Origin: Romanomermis culicivorax
Taxonomy: Eukaryota > Nematoda > Enoplea > Mermithida > Mermithidae
Direction: 5' to 3'
Length of the DNA stretch: 64,000 nt
Assembly (NCBI GenBank): GCA_963922205.1
Contig: CAWUHX010000011.1
Coordinates: 1,906,749 to 1,970,748, forward strand
Shown here: positions 45,301 through 56,712 of the stretch, in pieces
Layout of the letters: each line of letters starts with the position of its first letter
How positions within the stretch are numbered: the stretch's first letter is position 1
The notes under the pieces: model-generated
Seen by the model: only the letters and a program-made list of their open reading frames with translations
The model's database searches: none
Told to the model about the DNA's origin: nothing
Made by a program: the position numbers and the translations under genes

Positions 45301-47220
45301 TTCCGATATTTTCAGGTCAGGAAGTCCAAACCTCGGAAAGCGAAATCTTCAGCGATGCAGTGGGACTGCCCGCTGAAGATGAATCGCCAGACCAAGGACT
45401 TGAGGATGAGGACGTGACTGAGCTGTCCGATGAGGAGCAGCAGCAAGAGCAATCCGTTCCGGCAACGAAACTGATGCAAGCTCAAACTGCTCAGACACAG
45501 TCCGAACTCGACAACCAGCGTCGATTAGAAGTTATCCTAAAGATGGAAGAGGAGGCGAAGGAAAGAATTCGACTCCAACGCGAATTAATGGAGGAAGAAT
45601 TTGCAAAGAATGCAGTGATTTACAACGAAAAACTTCACAAAATGTCAATTCAATTCGGACTCCAAAAGGACGATACCGCAGCGCCCGAAGTGGAAACGAA
45701 AGTAGTCGTATTAGAGCCACCATCGCCGATGAAAGTAGACGACGATATGGCCTCCGATAAGCTCGTTATTGACGAAACAAAAGCGGAAACGCCCGACTCG
45801 GAAATGATGGAGAGCAGGGAGGTAATAGCATTTTCTGCTGATGGGGGTGTTCCAGGTTTGTATTCAGCCAAAGTCGTTCAGAGTATGAGAGAAAAAGGGT
45901 GGAACGACGAGAAAATATTATTTATGGCTGAAAGGAAGAAGAAAATGAGAGTGAAGGAGAAGGAAAGGAGGAAGAAGGGTATTAAGGGAGCAAAAGTAGA
46001 AGCGAAAGAGGAAGACAGTAAGACGGCGACTTCGTCCGTCATATCGACCTCAACTTCTATGATTACCTCCACTACTACCCCCACTTCTCAAATTACTTCT
46101 ACTTCAACTGGAACACCGTCATTGGCTACATCTTCTGTGGTTACTGCAACTCAGGATAGCACATCCAAAACTAGTCAAACTTCAGGCGCAATAGGCCTTG
46201 CGATGGGGAAACGGATGCCGAAAGGCCAGGCAAAACCCTGCAAGGACCAAAAACCACGAGTGGCAGCTAGTCAAGTGCAAGTGGCTGGTCCCAGTAAGAT
46301 TAAGCAGGCACAGGCTGCTCAGGTAACTGAAATGTCGGAGGTGACTGCGGAAAAATTCAAGGACAGTCTCTTGGAATTCTGGGATGTCTATCAACCAAAA
46401 GCCAGAGAAGCTGGTCCAATATCATTTTTCACGAGTGCAGTGGCCAAGTATTTTGCTTTCGAGCAATTTGAGTCAGAAAGGGTTTTCTTCATGGTAAATG
46501 ATGCCGTTAGGGAAATCTACCAGGATTATGAACAACAGTTCAGAATCCAGGGAGCTTTTCTCTATGATCGGACCAATTTACCTGAAGAGCTCTGAGCTCT
46601 GGGAAAGAGTCATGTATGACTTTCTCCCCAGGTGGCTCAAGACGGAGAGAGCACCTGATGCGTTTTCCTCGGTCAGGTATTTGGTTATGATGCTATTCCT
46701 CGTGTTGGAATGCGCCTGGCTATACCCGATGCATATTGGAAACATTTATGCCAGGGCGATGGTGGCGGCGAATAACTGACTGTTGAGGGTGTATAATAAC
46801 CACGATACCCCCTTGGAATACAAATCAGTGATGCTTAGTAGCAATCACCAGGTCGGAGTGATGGGAGCCAAAAGAAGCGCCAGTTCAGACTTGCAAAGCT
46901 CTGTTAAATTCAGTAAAGCTCAAGACGGAAAAACTGGTGCTACTTTGAAGGTTCCCGGACCTCAAGGCCAGGGTCAAGGTCAAGGAAGCCAGGAAATAGC
47001 TCCGAGTACGCAAGGAAAGGTGCAAAAGACTGGTAACCGCGGCCGAGGCCAGTTTCAGTTCCACAACCCCAACAGGGGTGGTCGTGGAGCAGTGCGTGGC
47101 AGAGGTGCCGCGCCTCAGGTGCAAGGTAGAGGAGGCCAGCAGGGCCAATGGGTATGGAGACCTTACCGAGGTCGTGGAAGAGCCCATAGAGGGGCGCAAG
47201 GAGGCGGCAGGCCGCAACAG
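42393..47220 (+). pseudogene. Large spliced gene: DEDDy 3'-5' exonuclease domain plus RG-rich tail, broken
   Basis: Exon 1 (42393-42499, MGTLNECTRTYNATDDEV) ends at GACG/GTAAGC and joins exon 2 (from 43136) in phase after TTTTTAG. The exonuclease region keeps every catalytic residue of the DEDDy class: VGFDVE (motif I, 43303-43320), GY with D after five residues (motif II, about 43509-43529) and [10 protein letters not shown] (motif III, Y-x3-D, about 43842). RNase D and WRN exonucleases are the known relatives. About 900 residues of unrecognised helical and linker sequence follow, including a Glu-rich coiled coil (about 45520-45640), a Ser/Thr run (46030-46170) and a C-terminal RG repeat ([14 protein letters not shown]). 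The frame shifts near 43385, has TAG at 43524-43526, shifts again near 46590 and has TGA at 46777-46779. It follows pol by 430 bp on the same strand, in the env position. Confidence 0.7.
42500..43135 (+). other. Intron of the exonuclease-domain gene
   Basis: It runs from GTAAGC to TTTTTAG, 636 bp, much longer than the introns in the Polinton. It contains repeated AATTAGGTGATCCGA motifs at about 42675 and 42705. No coding capacity is seen. A spliced leader exon close to the pol stop is reminiscent of the spliced subgenomic transcripts of retroviral third genes. Confidence 0.55.
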
Positions 47221-47879
47221 TAATTTAGCGGCATAGTTTTTGGCCAAAAAATATCGTTTTTTTGGCATTTATTTTTCACAAAAAACACAAAATACAAAAA
47301 AAAAATATAAAACCACAAAAATACAAAAAAAATACAAAATACAAAAAAAAATTTTTTAATTGTTGCGTGCTTTAAATTTTTTATTCGTTTTTCGTACCTC
47401 GCATAGCCAAACAGGCATGTACAAAAATTTATTTTTTCACTTAATCTCGGTTATTATCTCGCCTTATTTTTCTTTTTTTTTGCTCAATCGATACGCCGGG
47501 ATTTGATTTTTTTTTTGTGATATGCGTACTAATGTACAAATTTTGTAGTTTATTTAGATATTCGAAAATTTTTTTTTGGCGAGGGCAACGTTGGAAAAAA
47601 GGTGGAGACTTCACGGCGAAACATGCAACCGGAAAGAGATAGACAGATAAATGTTCTGTCCCTGGCATCCAGCGTGTGGCACAAAATGAAAGGTCATGGG
47701 ATGGACGGCAACCGAAGACCCTGGGCCCTGGTGCAGGTCAAATTGGATTCGGTGGTAGGCCAACAAAGTCAAGACGATGCGGAGTCGTCGATCCGTTGGC
47801 ATCCAGACCAAGAGGTCGCGCACCCGGACGGCCTTGTGGACATTCCGGTATGATTGGTAAAAAGACTTGATGTAAGAGG
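47221..47879 (+). other. 3' untranslated region or spacer after the exonuclease gene
   Basis: A run of ATACAAAAAAAAT units (47280-47350) and T-rich DNA give way to a more balanced segment at 47600-47860 whose overlapping frames on both strands are not convincing. It ends in AAGAGGG (47873-47879), a candidate polypurine tract directly before the candidate LTR. Confidence 0.45.
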
Positions 47880-48190
47880 GTGGTCATTCGGAAAGCTTTC
47901 CACGAGGGGGCATGAATGACCAAAAAGGTTCAGAAAACTGCTTAGACTGTATTAGGGCCTGAAAAGGTTCCAAAATTGTCATTGCGGCGTAATATGAATC
48001 TTTTTAACCTCCCGTTGCTCAGTTTCGAGGCTCGAGGGATGTCAGGGATGGACATAGTCTATCTCCAGGTTGAGCCAAAGTCGACACAAAATGGGTTGAC
48101 ACCGGTTTGCATAGACACTGCGCATAAATATGCCGGTCGTCTATGTTTTTGGTCATTCATTGATTGTTTGTTTATTTTATAATAAAGACA
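47880..48190 (+). repeat. Candidate LTR
   Basis: The segment starts TGGTCATTCGG after the purine tract AAGAGGG. It holds a TATA-like CATAAATATG at 48122 and AATAAA at 48181, and ends GACA. Immediately after comes TTGGCGGCCCAGTAGGG, which has the TGG start expected of a tRNA primer-binding site. These are the ordered features of an LTR, but no second copy exists in the window, so the call rests on local signals only. Confidence 0.4.
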
Positions 48191-48260
48191 AATTGGCGGC
48201 CCAGTAGGGCAATTTTTATATTATTGTTATATTATTTTTTGTGGAGAATTTCCACCGGAA

Positions 48261-48481
48261 ATGCAACGACCCGCGGCCGGACAGCCTTTGGATTACTCGC
48301 AGCGGAGGGAACACAGGTTAGACCCCAGATTTCTGGAGTGCCACCCAGCGTGCAAGTCTACATTTACAACTCAGTTCGCGGCCTGACTTCTGAATTTGCC
48401 CCTGGTTTGAAGTTACTTGAGCTCAGGGTGTTATCTTATCTTCTGCAGTTCTTCGGGACGAAAGCAGGAGATCTTTGTTGA
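48261..48481 (+). pseudogene. Truncated open frame after the candidate LTR, possibly a Gag start
   Basis: An ATG at 48261 opens MQRPAAGQPLDYSQRREHR. A second frame over the same region reads GVPPSVQVYIYNSVRGLTSE and KLLELRVLSYLLQFFG before a stop at 48481. Position, just past a primer-binding-like sequence, suits the start of a Gag, now frameshifted and cut off. I do not recognise the sequence. Confidence 0.3.
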
Positions 48482-49183
48482 TTTTGAGACTGACCGAACT
48501 GTTGCAAACTTATTCTACCTAAGGTTTCGGCCTGATTAGGTGAATTAGTGAGTGACTGATTAGGTCTACTTTGATATCAAATCCTTTATTATATTTCTCA
48601 ACCTCAACTCCAAGTCTCATTTCAACATGTCCATGTGCTCTATTGTCCCTGCGCTCTATTGTCTGGCGCGCCAATGTCCTATCGCTCGAATGTCTTCGCG
48701 CCCTAATGTTTCTATGCTGCTGACTTTACAGTCCACGATTCGCACTGTGATTTGCCTTACATTTTAACCCGCGCTTTGCCCCGCCTTTAGCCCGCTATTT
48801 CCCCTGGCCCATTTTTCGTCATTTGGCCCCGAGAGTTTATTTTTTAGATTTTTTTCTAGCAGTTCATAGACAATAATAATTCTCCAATCTGTAATAAGTC
48901 TACATTTGCCAAATTTACTTACGCTATATGTCATTTCAAAATAAATAGACCGTAATACTCGAACTGTTTTACTGTAGTTCGTTTAGGTTGAAACTCTGAA
49001 CGTAGAAAAATTCTCTTGCAGATGAAAAACCTACAATAGGAGTGGACATCTTTTTCTCAAGTTCTAGGTCTATCTGATACGATCGATTTGAGAAAAAAGC
49101 TGTCCGCCAGTCTTAAGCATCTCCTTGGGCACCAAGTTCAATCTAGAAAAATGCTAAATAAATATTGTCACTCTTTCTTTCAG
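48482..49183. other. Mixed stretch upstream of the ZP exons
   Basis: It contains the CTCTATTGTCC-rich segment (48630-48730), partly like 35315-35350, and then AT-rich DNA. Just before 49184 a frame reads LKHLLGHQVQSRKM, which could be the end of the preceding ZP exon, but no donor follows it and the conserved ZP-N cysteines are not visible upstream. Confidence 0.4.
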
Positions 49184-51918
49184 ATTGAACCGAGAGGATT
49201 AACCGTCAATTTTACAGTAATCATCAGCTTTCACGAACAGTTTTTGACCACTGCCGATCAAGCTTACTCAATCTGTTGCTTTTATATGGAAACTGAGAAA
49301 GTCATAAACGCCGAGCTGGAAGTCAGGTAGGAGTACAAATAAATGACCACACTTTGTTCCACAAGTCATGATTAATTTCTACTTTTTAGTTTCTCTATTA
49401 CTTAATCTAATCCTGGATTGTCACCATTTTTGGCTCTTCACTAGGCAGAATACAAAAGTATTAATTCGTCGATGATAAAATGGAAGCATTACAAAACCAA
49501 GTCCGAAATTAGCTCAACCTGCAAAAAGCGTTCCTCTTTAGTGCCTTTCCTGTGAGCTCTATTCTCTTCATCTTCAGCATGCTAACAACGGCTGTGCAAA
49601 CTAAAAATGTTCCAATGCCCGAGTGTCGATACGAAGTCTTAGGAGGCAGCCCGGGGGGAGATATCATTCTTCAGGCCCGTGTTGGTGATCCTGTTTATCA
49701 CAAATGGTCATGTCATACTTCTTCAAGTAAGACTCTATTAGTTGAATATCATTAGCACTTGTAATCGGTGGAAGACGAAATATGACAGCGCGGCACCAGC
49801 CATTTTGGCGCCAAACCGTTTCGGCACCAACCAATTCCGTGACAGCCATTTTGGCGCCGGATGTTATAGAATTTGACATGTAAAAATTAAATGATAAAAA
49901 ATTGGCATTATTTCCCTGGTCATTTTCTGGAGTTGTAGTAGTTGTGTAAAAAAGTATTTAAAGAAAGAATAAAATACATACTAACAAGAGAAAGAAAAAG
50001 CAGAAGCAGGAAAAGAGTTGAAAAAATAAAAAAGAGATTGCAGAAAAGAAAAAGACTTTTTTTGTAACTGAAAATGTCGAGAGTGATGCTACAGAAAGCA
50101 TGTGCGTGAAGTGAAACAAATAAAAAAGTATATAATTGTAGTCTTTTTTCTTGATATGCTTCTAAATAATGAAAATGATGAAAAGCAAGTAATATTTTCG
50201 GGTAAACCCTATGTCACATAGTGCCGAAAACCTGTGAGTATACTCAACTTTTTGAATGAAAGATTTCATAGTAAAAAGTTTCTGTAAATGATTTCAACAA
50301 AAGTGCTAATTCTTGTCAATTTTCATTTTATGAGAATTTTATACAAAAGAGATTATAGCTTAATCAGTTTTATTTCCACACAGAACAGGCAAAACAGATT
50401 ATAATCAGAGATTCGTTTCAAATTTTTTGTCTTTATCCGACAGCAAAACGTACCTTTCAGGGCAGAAGGGCGTTGTGCTGCAGAATGTAAAAACTACATG
50501 ACCGTTTCTGGTTACACCTCTGAAATAAATGTAGACTTTCCTACCCATTTTTGCAGACTTTCCTACCAACTTGTGTATGATTTGCGATTCCATAGCCACG
50601 TCTGGCACAGAGGCCAAATACTTTTCTGGCCGGAGATCGAGCTTCAATTTTATCCCAATTCCGATTTTTTTTAATAAAGGAGATTTCCAGCTCCAAACCT
50701 ACATCAAAAATTGTCAATAGTAACAGAAAGACGGAAAAATTCGCAAATAATGCAGGACTACTTTATTTGTTCACGGCTTCCTGTTCATTTTAGTCGACAC
50801 ATTTTGTATGATGGTTCACACGTGTTCGGTCGATGATGGAGCCGGGCGCAGGACGGTTTTGGTCGATGCCGATGGGTGAGAATGCGAACTACTGACCAAA
50901 GTTCAAGAAAAATATAGTTCTTCACATGGTCAGAGAACTTTCTACCTATCATCTGTTCATCTTGAAATGCTTACAAATAATTAAACTGGAAAGCAAGTAC
51001 TATTTCATATTTTTGCAATTTCTTTCCTAACCAAAATTAATATGAAAGCTAATTTGTGAGCCTACTCAAGTTATCATTCACAAATTTTCGCACCACAAGT
51101 TCTAGAGTAAAATTTTTTTCTAAATATTTACACGCATCTGTTTGCGTATTTCAGTTACAAAAAAAAATTATCAGGTTCCAATTGCCTGATGTCCAAAGTA
51201 TTCTGCTTAACTGAGCCTAGCTTTTGTTCATTGTCGACGGACTCTAAATAGAAAAGCTTGATATTTATCTTAATTTTCTTCGTTTTTTACATTCTTCTTT
51301 AAACATGCCTTCCTAAAAACAAACGATGTTGTCCAAACAGCTGCTTTGTAAAGATTTTTAAAAGATAAAAGGCTACAAACATAAGTTAGGCGTGGTTTTC
51401 AAATGATTTCATAGATGGTGTCTACTAACCAGCAACCACCTCCATTTCAAGCACATTTAGCCGCGCAGTTTGAGTTAAATCGCCTCTCTATCACCTTTCA
51501 GTGGACGTTCTTTTTCTAGATGTGCCCAGGACAAATACCTTCTTGGAAACATTGAGTATGCCGACGATTTAATTGCAGGAAAGGAATCTCACGTTTTCAA
51601 GGTAACCCGAAAATTTAACTTTAAAAACTATTGCAAAATTTTAATTTCTTCAACAGTATGCCGACAAGCCGAATTTATATTTCAATTGTCAGATTTCAAT
51701 TATTATGAAAGAACCTGGATCTATATGCCCGGTAAGCCCATGCCAAACTTACTCGTTCCATGCACCTGATCAGTTATTCACCTTCACACCCTCAGAGACC
51801 GAAATGCCACGAACCGGAAAGAGGCAAACGACAGGCCGAATGGAACGACGATGAGACTATATTTGATGTCAGTTCGAACTCTGTTCGAACCTCAAAGACT
51901 AGCAGATATAAGGGTTAG
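49184..51918 (+). CDS. Cuticlin-like ZP-domain protein, host gene (5' and 3' ends not found)
   Basis: Exons at 49184-49326, 49578-49726, 50794-50875, 51520-51601, 51657-51731 and 51796-51918 join in phase at GT-AG sites. The product is the central and C-terminal ZP domain of a nematode cuticlin, a cuticle structural protein. It shows GLTVNFTVIISFHEQF, then YSICCFYMETEKV, VPMPECRYEVLGG, GDPVYHKWSC, FCMMVHTCSVDDG, GCAQDKYLLGNIEYADDL, YADKPNLYFNCQISI and CPRPKCHEP. RGKRQ after the domain is a furin-type cleavage site, as expected for ZP proteins that are released from the membrane. The last exon either stops at TAG 51916-51918 or is spliced at AAGG/GTTAGT; the second is likelier because a membrane anchor is missing. 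The ZP-N half and signal peptide are not found upstream, where retroelement DNA begins. Confidence 0.85.
50130..50360 (+). repeat. Interspersed repeat family B, copy 3, in a ZP-gene intron
   Basis: CTTGATATGCTTCTAAATAATG, AAAAGCAAGTAATATTTT and the TTTTATACAAAAGAGATTATA ending match family B. It lies in the 1,067-bp intron between the second and third exons listed for the ZP gene. Confidence 0.6.
50945..51175 (+). repeat. Interspersed repeat family B, copy 4, in a ZP-gene intron
   Basis: CATCTTGAAATGCTTACAAA, GGAAAGCAAGTACTATTTC and TTTGTGAGCCTACTCAA match family B. It lies in the 644-bp intron before 51520. Confidence 0.6.
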
Positions 51919-52640
51919 TTGGTGCAGTTCAGGCAGAATAGAAATGTGGATAACTGGTTCAATTTTCCATTTAAAACATGTTGTCGTCTTTTGATTTTTC
52001 GTCGATTGTTCTTATGTACCCCGACTGTTCTTTTACCCCACAATCCCATTACCCTGAACATGCCGTTATCCCCGACTGTGTCCCTACCCCTACTAATGTT
52101 GAAAGAATGACATCGCAATTCCGGTTACCCTGACTGTTTCTTTATTCCAAGTGTGCATTAGTTTTAATAAGGCAAATAAACTGCGGTAATGCTCACATTT
52201 TCCGACAGTGGTTACCTTCTAATGATAAAAACTCAATCAAAGTCTTGTCTGGTCATAATCATGAATGATTACAGTACAGCTACATCCATTCTCAAGAAAT
52301 ATCGGACTTCAAGCTTATTGAAAGTTGAAAATATTACCTACGCAAATAGATTCCTTTTACTCCAGACGAATAAGTCTGTTCGACTGTAGTCCATTGCTAC
52401 TTTCGTATGGCAGATGTAGGATCAGGATGAAAAATGCGTCTATTTGACACATAATTTTACGGAGTAAACGACTTTATAATGTAGGAAAAAATTAATTCCT
52501 TCATGACAGAAAAGAAGCCAACAACAAATAAATAACTCATTACCAATCCTTTTTTGACTTAAGTAGAGCTTTTACCCATACCTAACTTGGTTATTGAAGA
52601 AAATTCTCAGTCGGTCTGTTTGGATCTGGTTGACGAATGT
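51919..52640. other. AT-rich stretch downstream of the ZP gene
   Basis: I see no clear membrane-anchor exon for the ZP protein here. A C-rich patch with CCCGACTGTTC and CCCCGACTGTGTCCC (52015-52140) resembles the middle of the foldback repeat at 31660-31845. Confidence 0.4.
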
Positions 52641-52990
52641 TATAGTTGAAAAAGTAGCTTGGCCTTGGGGCTCAGAACGATTTGTTTTCTCCTTAATCCG
52701 TGGGCTTGGAGGAAGAAGGTAAAATTTTTAGGAGTTATTGTTTGACAGAAGAGATAGCCAGGATTCGACTTTAATGCCAGTGCTTCCCTGCGCCTGTCTC
52801 AAAAACAGGAATGACTCCTCAGCTAGGGGCCGGAAATCCAGAGCAGGAAACTTACCTACTCTAGAAAAGTCTGACTAAAACCGGCCAGACTAGGTAACAC
52901 ACTTTAGGACATAAATAAGACGATTTTCTTACCAACTATTAATTTATAAGCTTACCTCTACCCCATCCAGAATATAACGTTTTTTACAAA
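52640..52990 (-). repeat. Partial, diverged LTR related to the 54.2/60.5-kb element
   Basis: The order of landmarks matches the LTR at 54205-54799: TTGGAGGAAGAAGGTAAA, GATAGCCAGGATT, GCCAGTGCTTCCCTGC, CTGACTAAAACCGGCCAGAC, TAGGTAACACACTTTAGGAC and ACGATTTTCTTA. It is truncated at the polypurine-tract side and has no internal region attached, so it is a remnant of an earlier insertion. Confidence 0.65.
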
Positions 52991-53261
52991 ATTTTTACAC
53001 AAAATTTTGTAATTTTTTTTTGCCCACAACTAAGAATTTTGTAAGAGTAAATGCATAAAACCACTACATTCTAGGAATCACAGAACGACGTATACTATAT
53101 TCTCAGTACTTTATTGGTTGGGCATTTGTCCAGATTCATAAAACAGTATTGGTGCACGATGAGGATGATGTTACTTTCACAGCTACTGTATGAATGTATG
53201 AACTAAAGAATAGAAAGATAAAAATCCACGATACCATAGGTGAAGGTGCACGGGAGAGGGT

Positions 53262-53410
53262 ATTCTCATGTGAGCGATTCCCATGTGAGCAATGCCCAAT
53301 TGAGCGAATTCCAAAATGAGCAAGTTCTCAATTGAGCGATTCCCAATTGAGCGAACTCATAAATGAGCGAATTCTCAATTGAGCGATTCCCTATTGAGCA
53401 AATTTCCAAG
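53262..53410 (+). repeat. Minisatellite, left arm (units around GAGCGATTCCCAATT)
   Basis: About ten units of 14-16 bp, each built on GAGCRAWTYCCAATT or a near variant. Inverted copies are at 54090-54204 and 62733-62850. Confidence 0.8.
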
Positions 53411-54089
53411 TAGATAACCATTGTCTGCCATATAATTGATGAACATTTGGGCATGCTTGAGTCTTTCATCGTTGTAAGTGTGAAAATCTTCATAAAAATA
53501 TAAACAAAAGAATACAGGAAGAAAGAAAAGAGCAAGAGAAAGGAAATGTCAACAAAAATGGAGACATTAAGAATATGTGAAAATAGGTGGAAAAGCATTA
53601 GAAAAAGGGGAAAAACGCATGAAAAAAGTAAAAAAAAGGATGAAGCACAATAGAGAAAGCAGCAAGGAAGAAAGAAAAATAATGTGAAAAATAACAAAAA
53701 AGAAACAGAAGGGAAAATAGAAAAGATGAAGATGTAGAAGTAAAAGCAAAAAACTTAGAATGAAAAGTAGATAAGAATGAATAAAAAATCGCTAAGGATA
53801 AAATTAAATAGGAAATTGAGTGTGTCGAATTGTATAACAATTACACGGGAGACAGTGCTTATTAAAAATGACAACTTGTAATGTATTGTTTCATGAGCAA
53901 AAAAGAAAAAAGTAGATGACAAGAAAAGAGAAAATGAAAGAAAGCAAAGGCAAGAGATAAAAATGCAAAAACAAACATAAATGAAAATTTAATCGCAACA
54001 CACAGAACGAAATAAAAAAGAAATATATGCAAAGAAAAATGTAAGGTAAAGAAGAAAAATGTGAAGAAAATAATATTGCATTCTCTACT
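53411..54089. repeat. Purine-rich low-complexity tract inside the foldback element
   Basis: The plus strand is nearly all A and G with AAAGAAAAG-type words. The Phe/Leu/Ser-rich frames on the minus strand are artefacts of this composition. Confidence 0.7.
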
Positions 54090-54204
54090 GCTCATTTGGA
54101 ATCGCCCAATAGAGAATTCGCTCATGTGGGAATATGCTCAATTGGGAATCGCTCTCATGAGAATCGCTCAATGGAGAATTCGCTCATTTTGGAATCACTC
54201 AATT

Positions 54205-54799
54205 TGTCATATTTTAAAAATAGGATTGGTCTTTGGGCGGCTCTGACTGATTTCTTGCCTCCTTGATCCATGTGGTCAGAGGAAGAAGGGTAAATCGGTA
54301 AGGGGATTTGTTGTGCAGGGAGATAACCAGGGATTGACCTTAACACCAGTGCTTCCCTGCACCTGCCCTAAACCTTGGAATGACTCTTCACTCAGGGGCG
54401 AGAAGTCTAGTACAAGAATACCACTTACCCAAAAAAATGCCTGACTGAAACTAGCCAGGCAAGGTAATACACTTTTCAGACCCAAATAAAACGATTTTCA
54501 AACTAAATATTTATTTATAAAGCTCACTTATAAATCACCCCTTCCAAAAATCTGATGTACTACTAATATAAAGGCAAGGCGAATAATGTACAGGCAAAAT
54601 AATAGTTATAATATAGGAGACGGGACGCGCAAGAAGAATCAATAAAATTCACTCAACCTAAATCACAAAATTCATCTTCTACAGTAACTGTCACACTGGG
54701 CCAGGTCAGGCATGGTCGATGTGTTTTACTTGTGGGCGTTTTTACAAAATCGACAAACTAGTACAAAATCCTGAAAATTGGTGGGAACACACTACAACA
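54205..54799 (-). repeat. 3' LTR of the minus-strand element
   Basis: It starts TGTCATATTTT and ends ACTACAACA on the plus strand, so it is TG...CA in both senses. It matches 60506-60737 plus 62382-62732 across its length, including GGATTGGTCTTTGGGCGG, GCTTCCCTGCACCTGCCC and GGCCAGGTCAGGCATGGTCG. Confidence 0.85.
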
Positions 54800-56712
54800 C
54801 CCCTCCCCCCTTGCGGTAGATCACCCTAAGTGATCATCACATGGACAAACAAAACTGGCAAGGGGAGGGACTCGGCCGTAACAGGCTGTCACTGGGGCAG
54901 CCTACCACAATTAGGGAGGCCGAAATACATCAGCAACACCGCAGCCTGAATCATCACTCTGTCCGCACTGATATACTGGAGCGCACCGGCATAGGAGTCC
55001 ATGCGGATGGGAGGGTGAAGCCAGCCACTACCTTCGGGCAAAATGATGGCAAAAAAGGACAAACAATCGGTGGTGGCTTGTGGTAGAACATTCTGGGGTA
55101 GATGAGAAAGTTGTAGTGGGAAAAGTGATTGGCGATGAAAACCAAGAGGCTGTGCCAGCGGGAGTTAAACATCCATGGCAGAGCCAGCTGAGTTGAACAT
55201 TGTTGTTGAATGCTGCAATTGGGTGAGCATCCATCAAACAGGGTTGCCATTCAAGATGATCATTTATACTAAATAAACGAGCAAATGAAAAAATATGTAC
55301 AGGAAAACAGTGAGAAAAGCAAGTATACTACAGTAAACAGATGAAAATATTTGGGGCGATGTAAAGGCTATATTGATATAGTGAATTCAGGCCAATGATA
55401 AGGATAGTTTTTGAAATGAAAAGGAAATTTTTTGGAAAACCACACTGTGGTCCGCTCTATGTTGCTGACCCCTTTTTTCATATGGGTGTCAAATCAAATT
55501 TCGGTTACAAGTGGTGTTCAACTGTCACAGGATTGGGTCTGAGCAGTGGTAGATGCATGGCGAATAAAATTGAGGATGTGGAAGTAGTGGGTGACTGAGA
55601 CAGAAACTCACAAAGCTTCTCGAAGAACAATCAGTCAGTCACAAAAATTTGTGCCCGATAAACTGTTGTGGGTCAAATCAATCATCAGAGTTCAAACTGT
55701 CATAGGCCAAAAGTGGTGGGAACAGTCAGCAAAGAAGCCGAAAGCTCGAGCCAGCTCTGTAGTCACACCAAAAATAGAGTGCATTCAAAAATTTAGAATA
55801 GTGGTGGGACACCATAGAAGGGAACTATGGGGTGGCTTTCGCACACAGTAATGGAATGAAAGCTGGATTTTTGATTTGAGAATAAAAAGAAAATTTTTGA
55901 TCTGAAATAGATTGAAAAATTGTAAAAATTATATTCTCACTCAGGGGCAGCACATTGGGCATGAAATTCACCAAGACTGGGGTGGTCTTGCCATTTTCAA
56001 ACATCCCACTTGAGTGAGGCGTCGAGAAGAAAGTGTATGGCACCAATTAAGGCAATGGTGAACCATGGCATCAGAAATTGCTAGAGCTAGGCCATGGGCG
56101 AAAGTCACGGCAGCTGACCACTGATCTTGCTGTTTGCGGCTGTGACGAGGATGGGTTGAATGGGAACCCAAGGTTACAGGGCAAGTGAAAACATGCATAT
56201 ATAAAGAAAGGGAAAAATGAAAATATGCATGCAAAAATAGTTGAAATAAAATCGTCCATCGTAGGCAGTCAGCATCAGCAAACAATTTATGCAGGGTTGC
56301 ATAACAGAATAATGAAGAAATAAAAGAAATTATAGTAGAAAGAAAAATAGTTGGTGAAAGTTCAAAAATCCAGGCGGTCATCCCAACCAAAAAAAACTTG
56401 CACTCAGAAGTCTGAAAAATATTATGTCAAAGAAGGAATTGAAGAATTACACATAATAGAGCCAACAACCAGGACTTGACCCACTTTTGGCAGTTCAAGA
56501 TGCATGCCCTGTGTGGTGGTGTTTATGTGTAACAAACTATAGGACTGGGAGACATGGCAAACATTAAAGAAAGTAGGCTGAGCACCTTGACTGCCCCTGC
56601 AATCAGCTAGGACAAGGATGGCAGTCAGTTGGCACCACTCAAATTTATAGAAAGGTGAGAAATTTGTGGACCAAGAAAATGTAAAGAATTGGGGCCAGTA
56701 TTTACAAAATAA

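Noticed and set aside
50405-50647. Minus-strand frame of 80 codons in a ZP-gene intron.
   Set aside because: It lies in a 1-kb intron, has no splice context and matches no ZP sequence; the opposite strand is also open in part. Not enough support for a gene.
53262-53410. CRISPR-like array.
   Set aside because: Units are head-to-tail minisatellite copies without unique spacers, in a eukaryotic genome.
53266-54125. Phe/Leu-rich minus-strand frames.
   Set aside because: They arise from the purine-rich tract and have no complex sequence.
54841-56390. Frames in the internal region next to the 3' LTR, examined as possible reverse transcriptase.
   Set aside because: No YxDD, no DLKSGYWQ-like, no RNase H or integrase motif on either strand in any frame.
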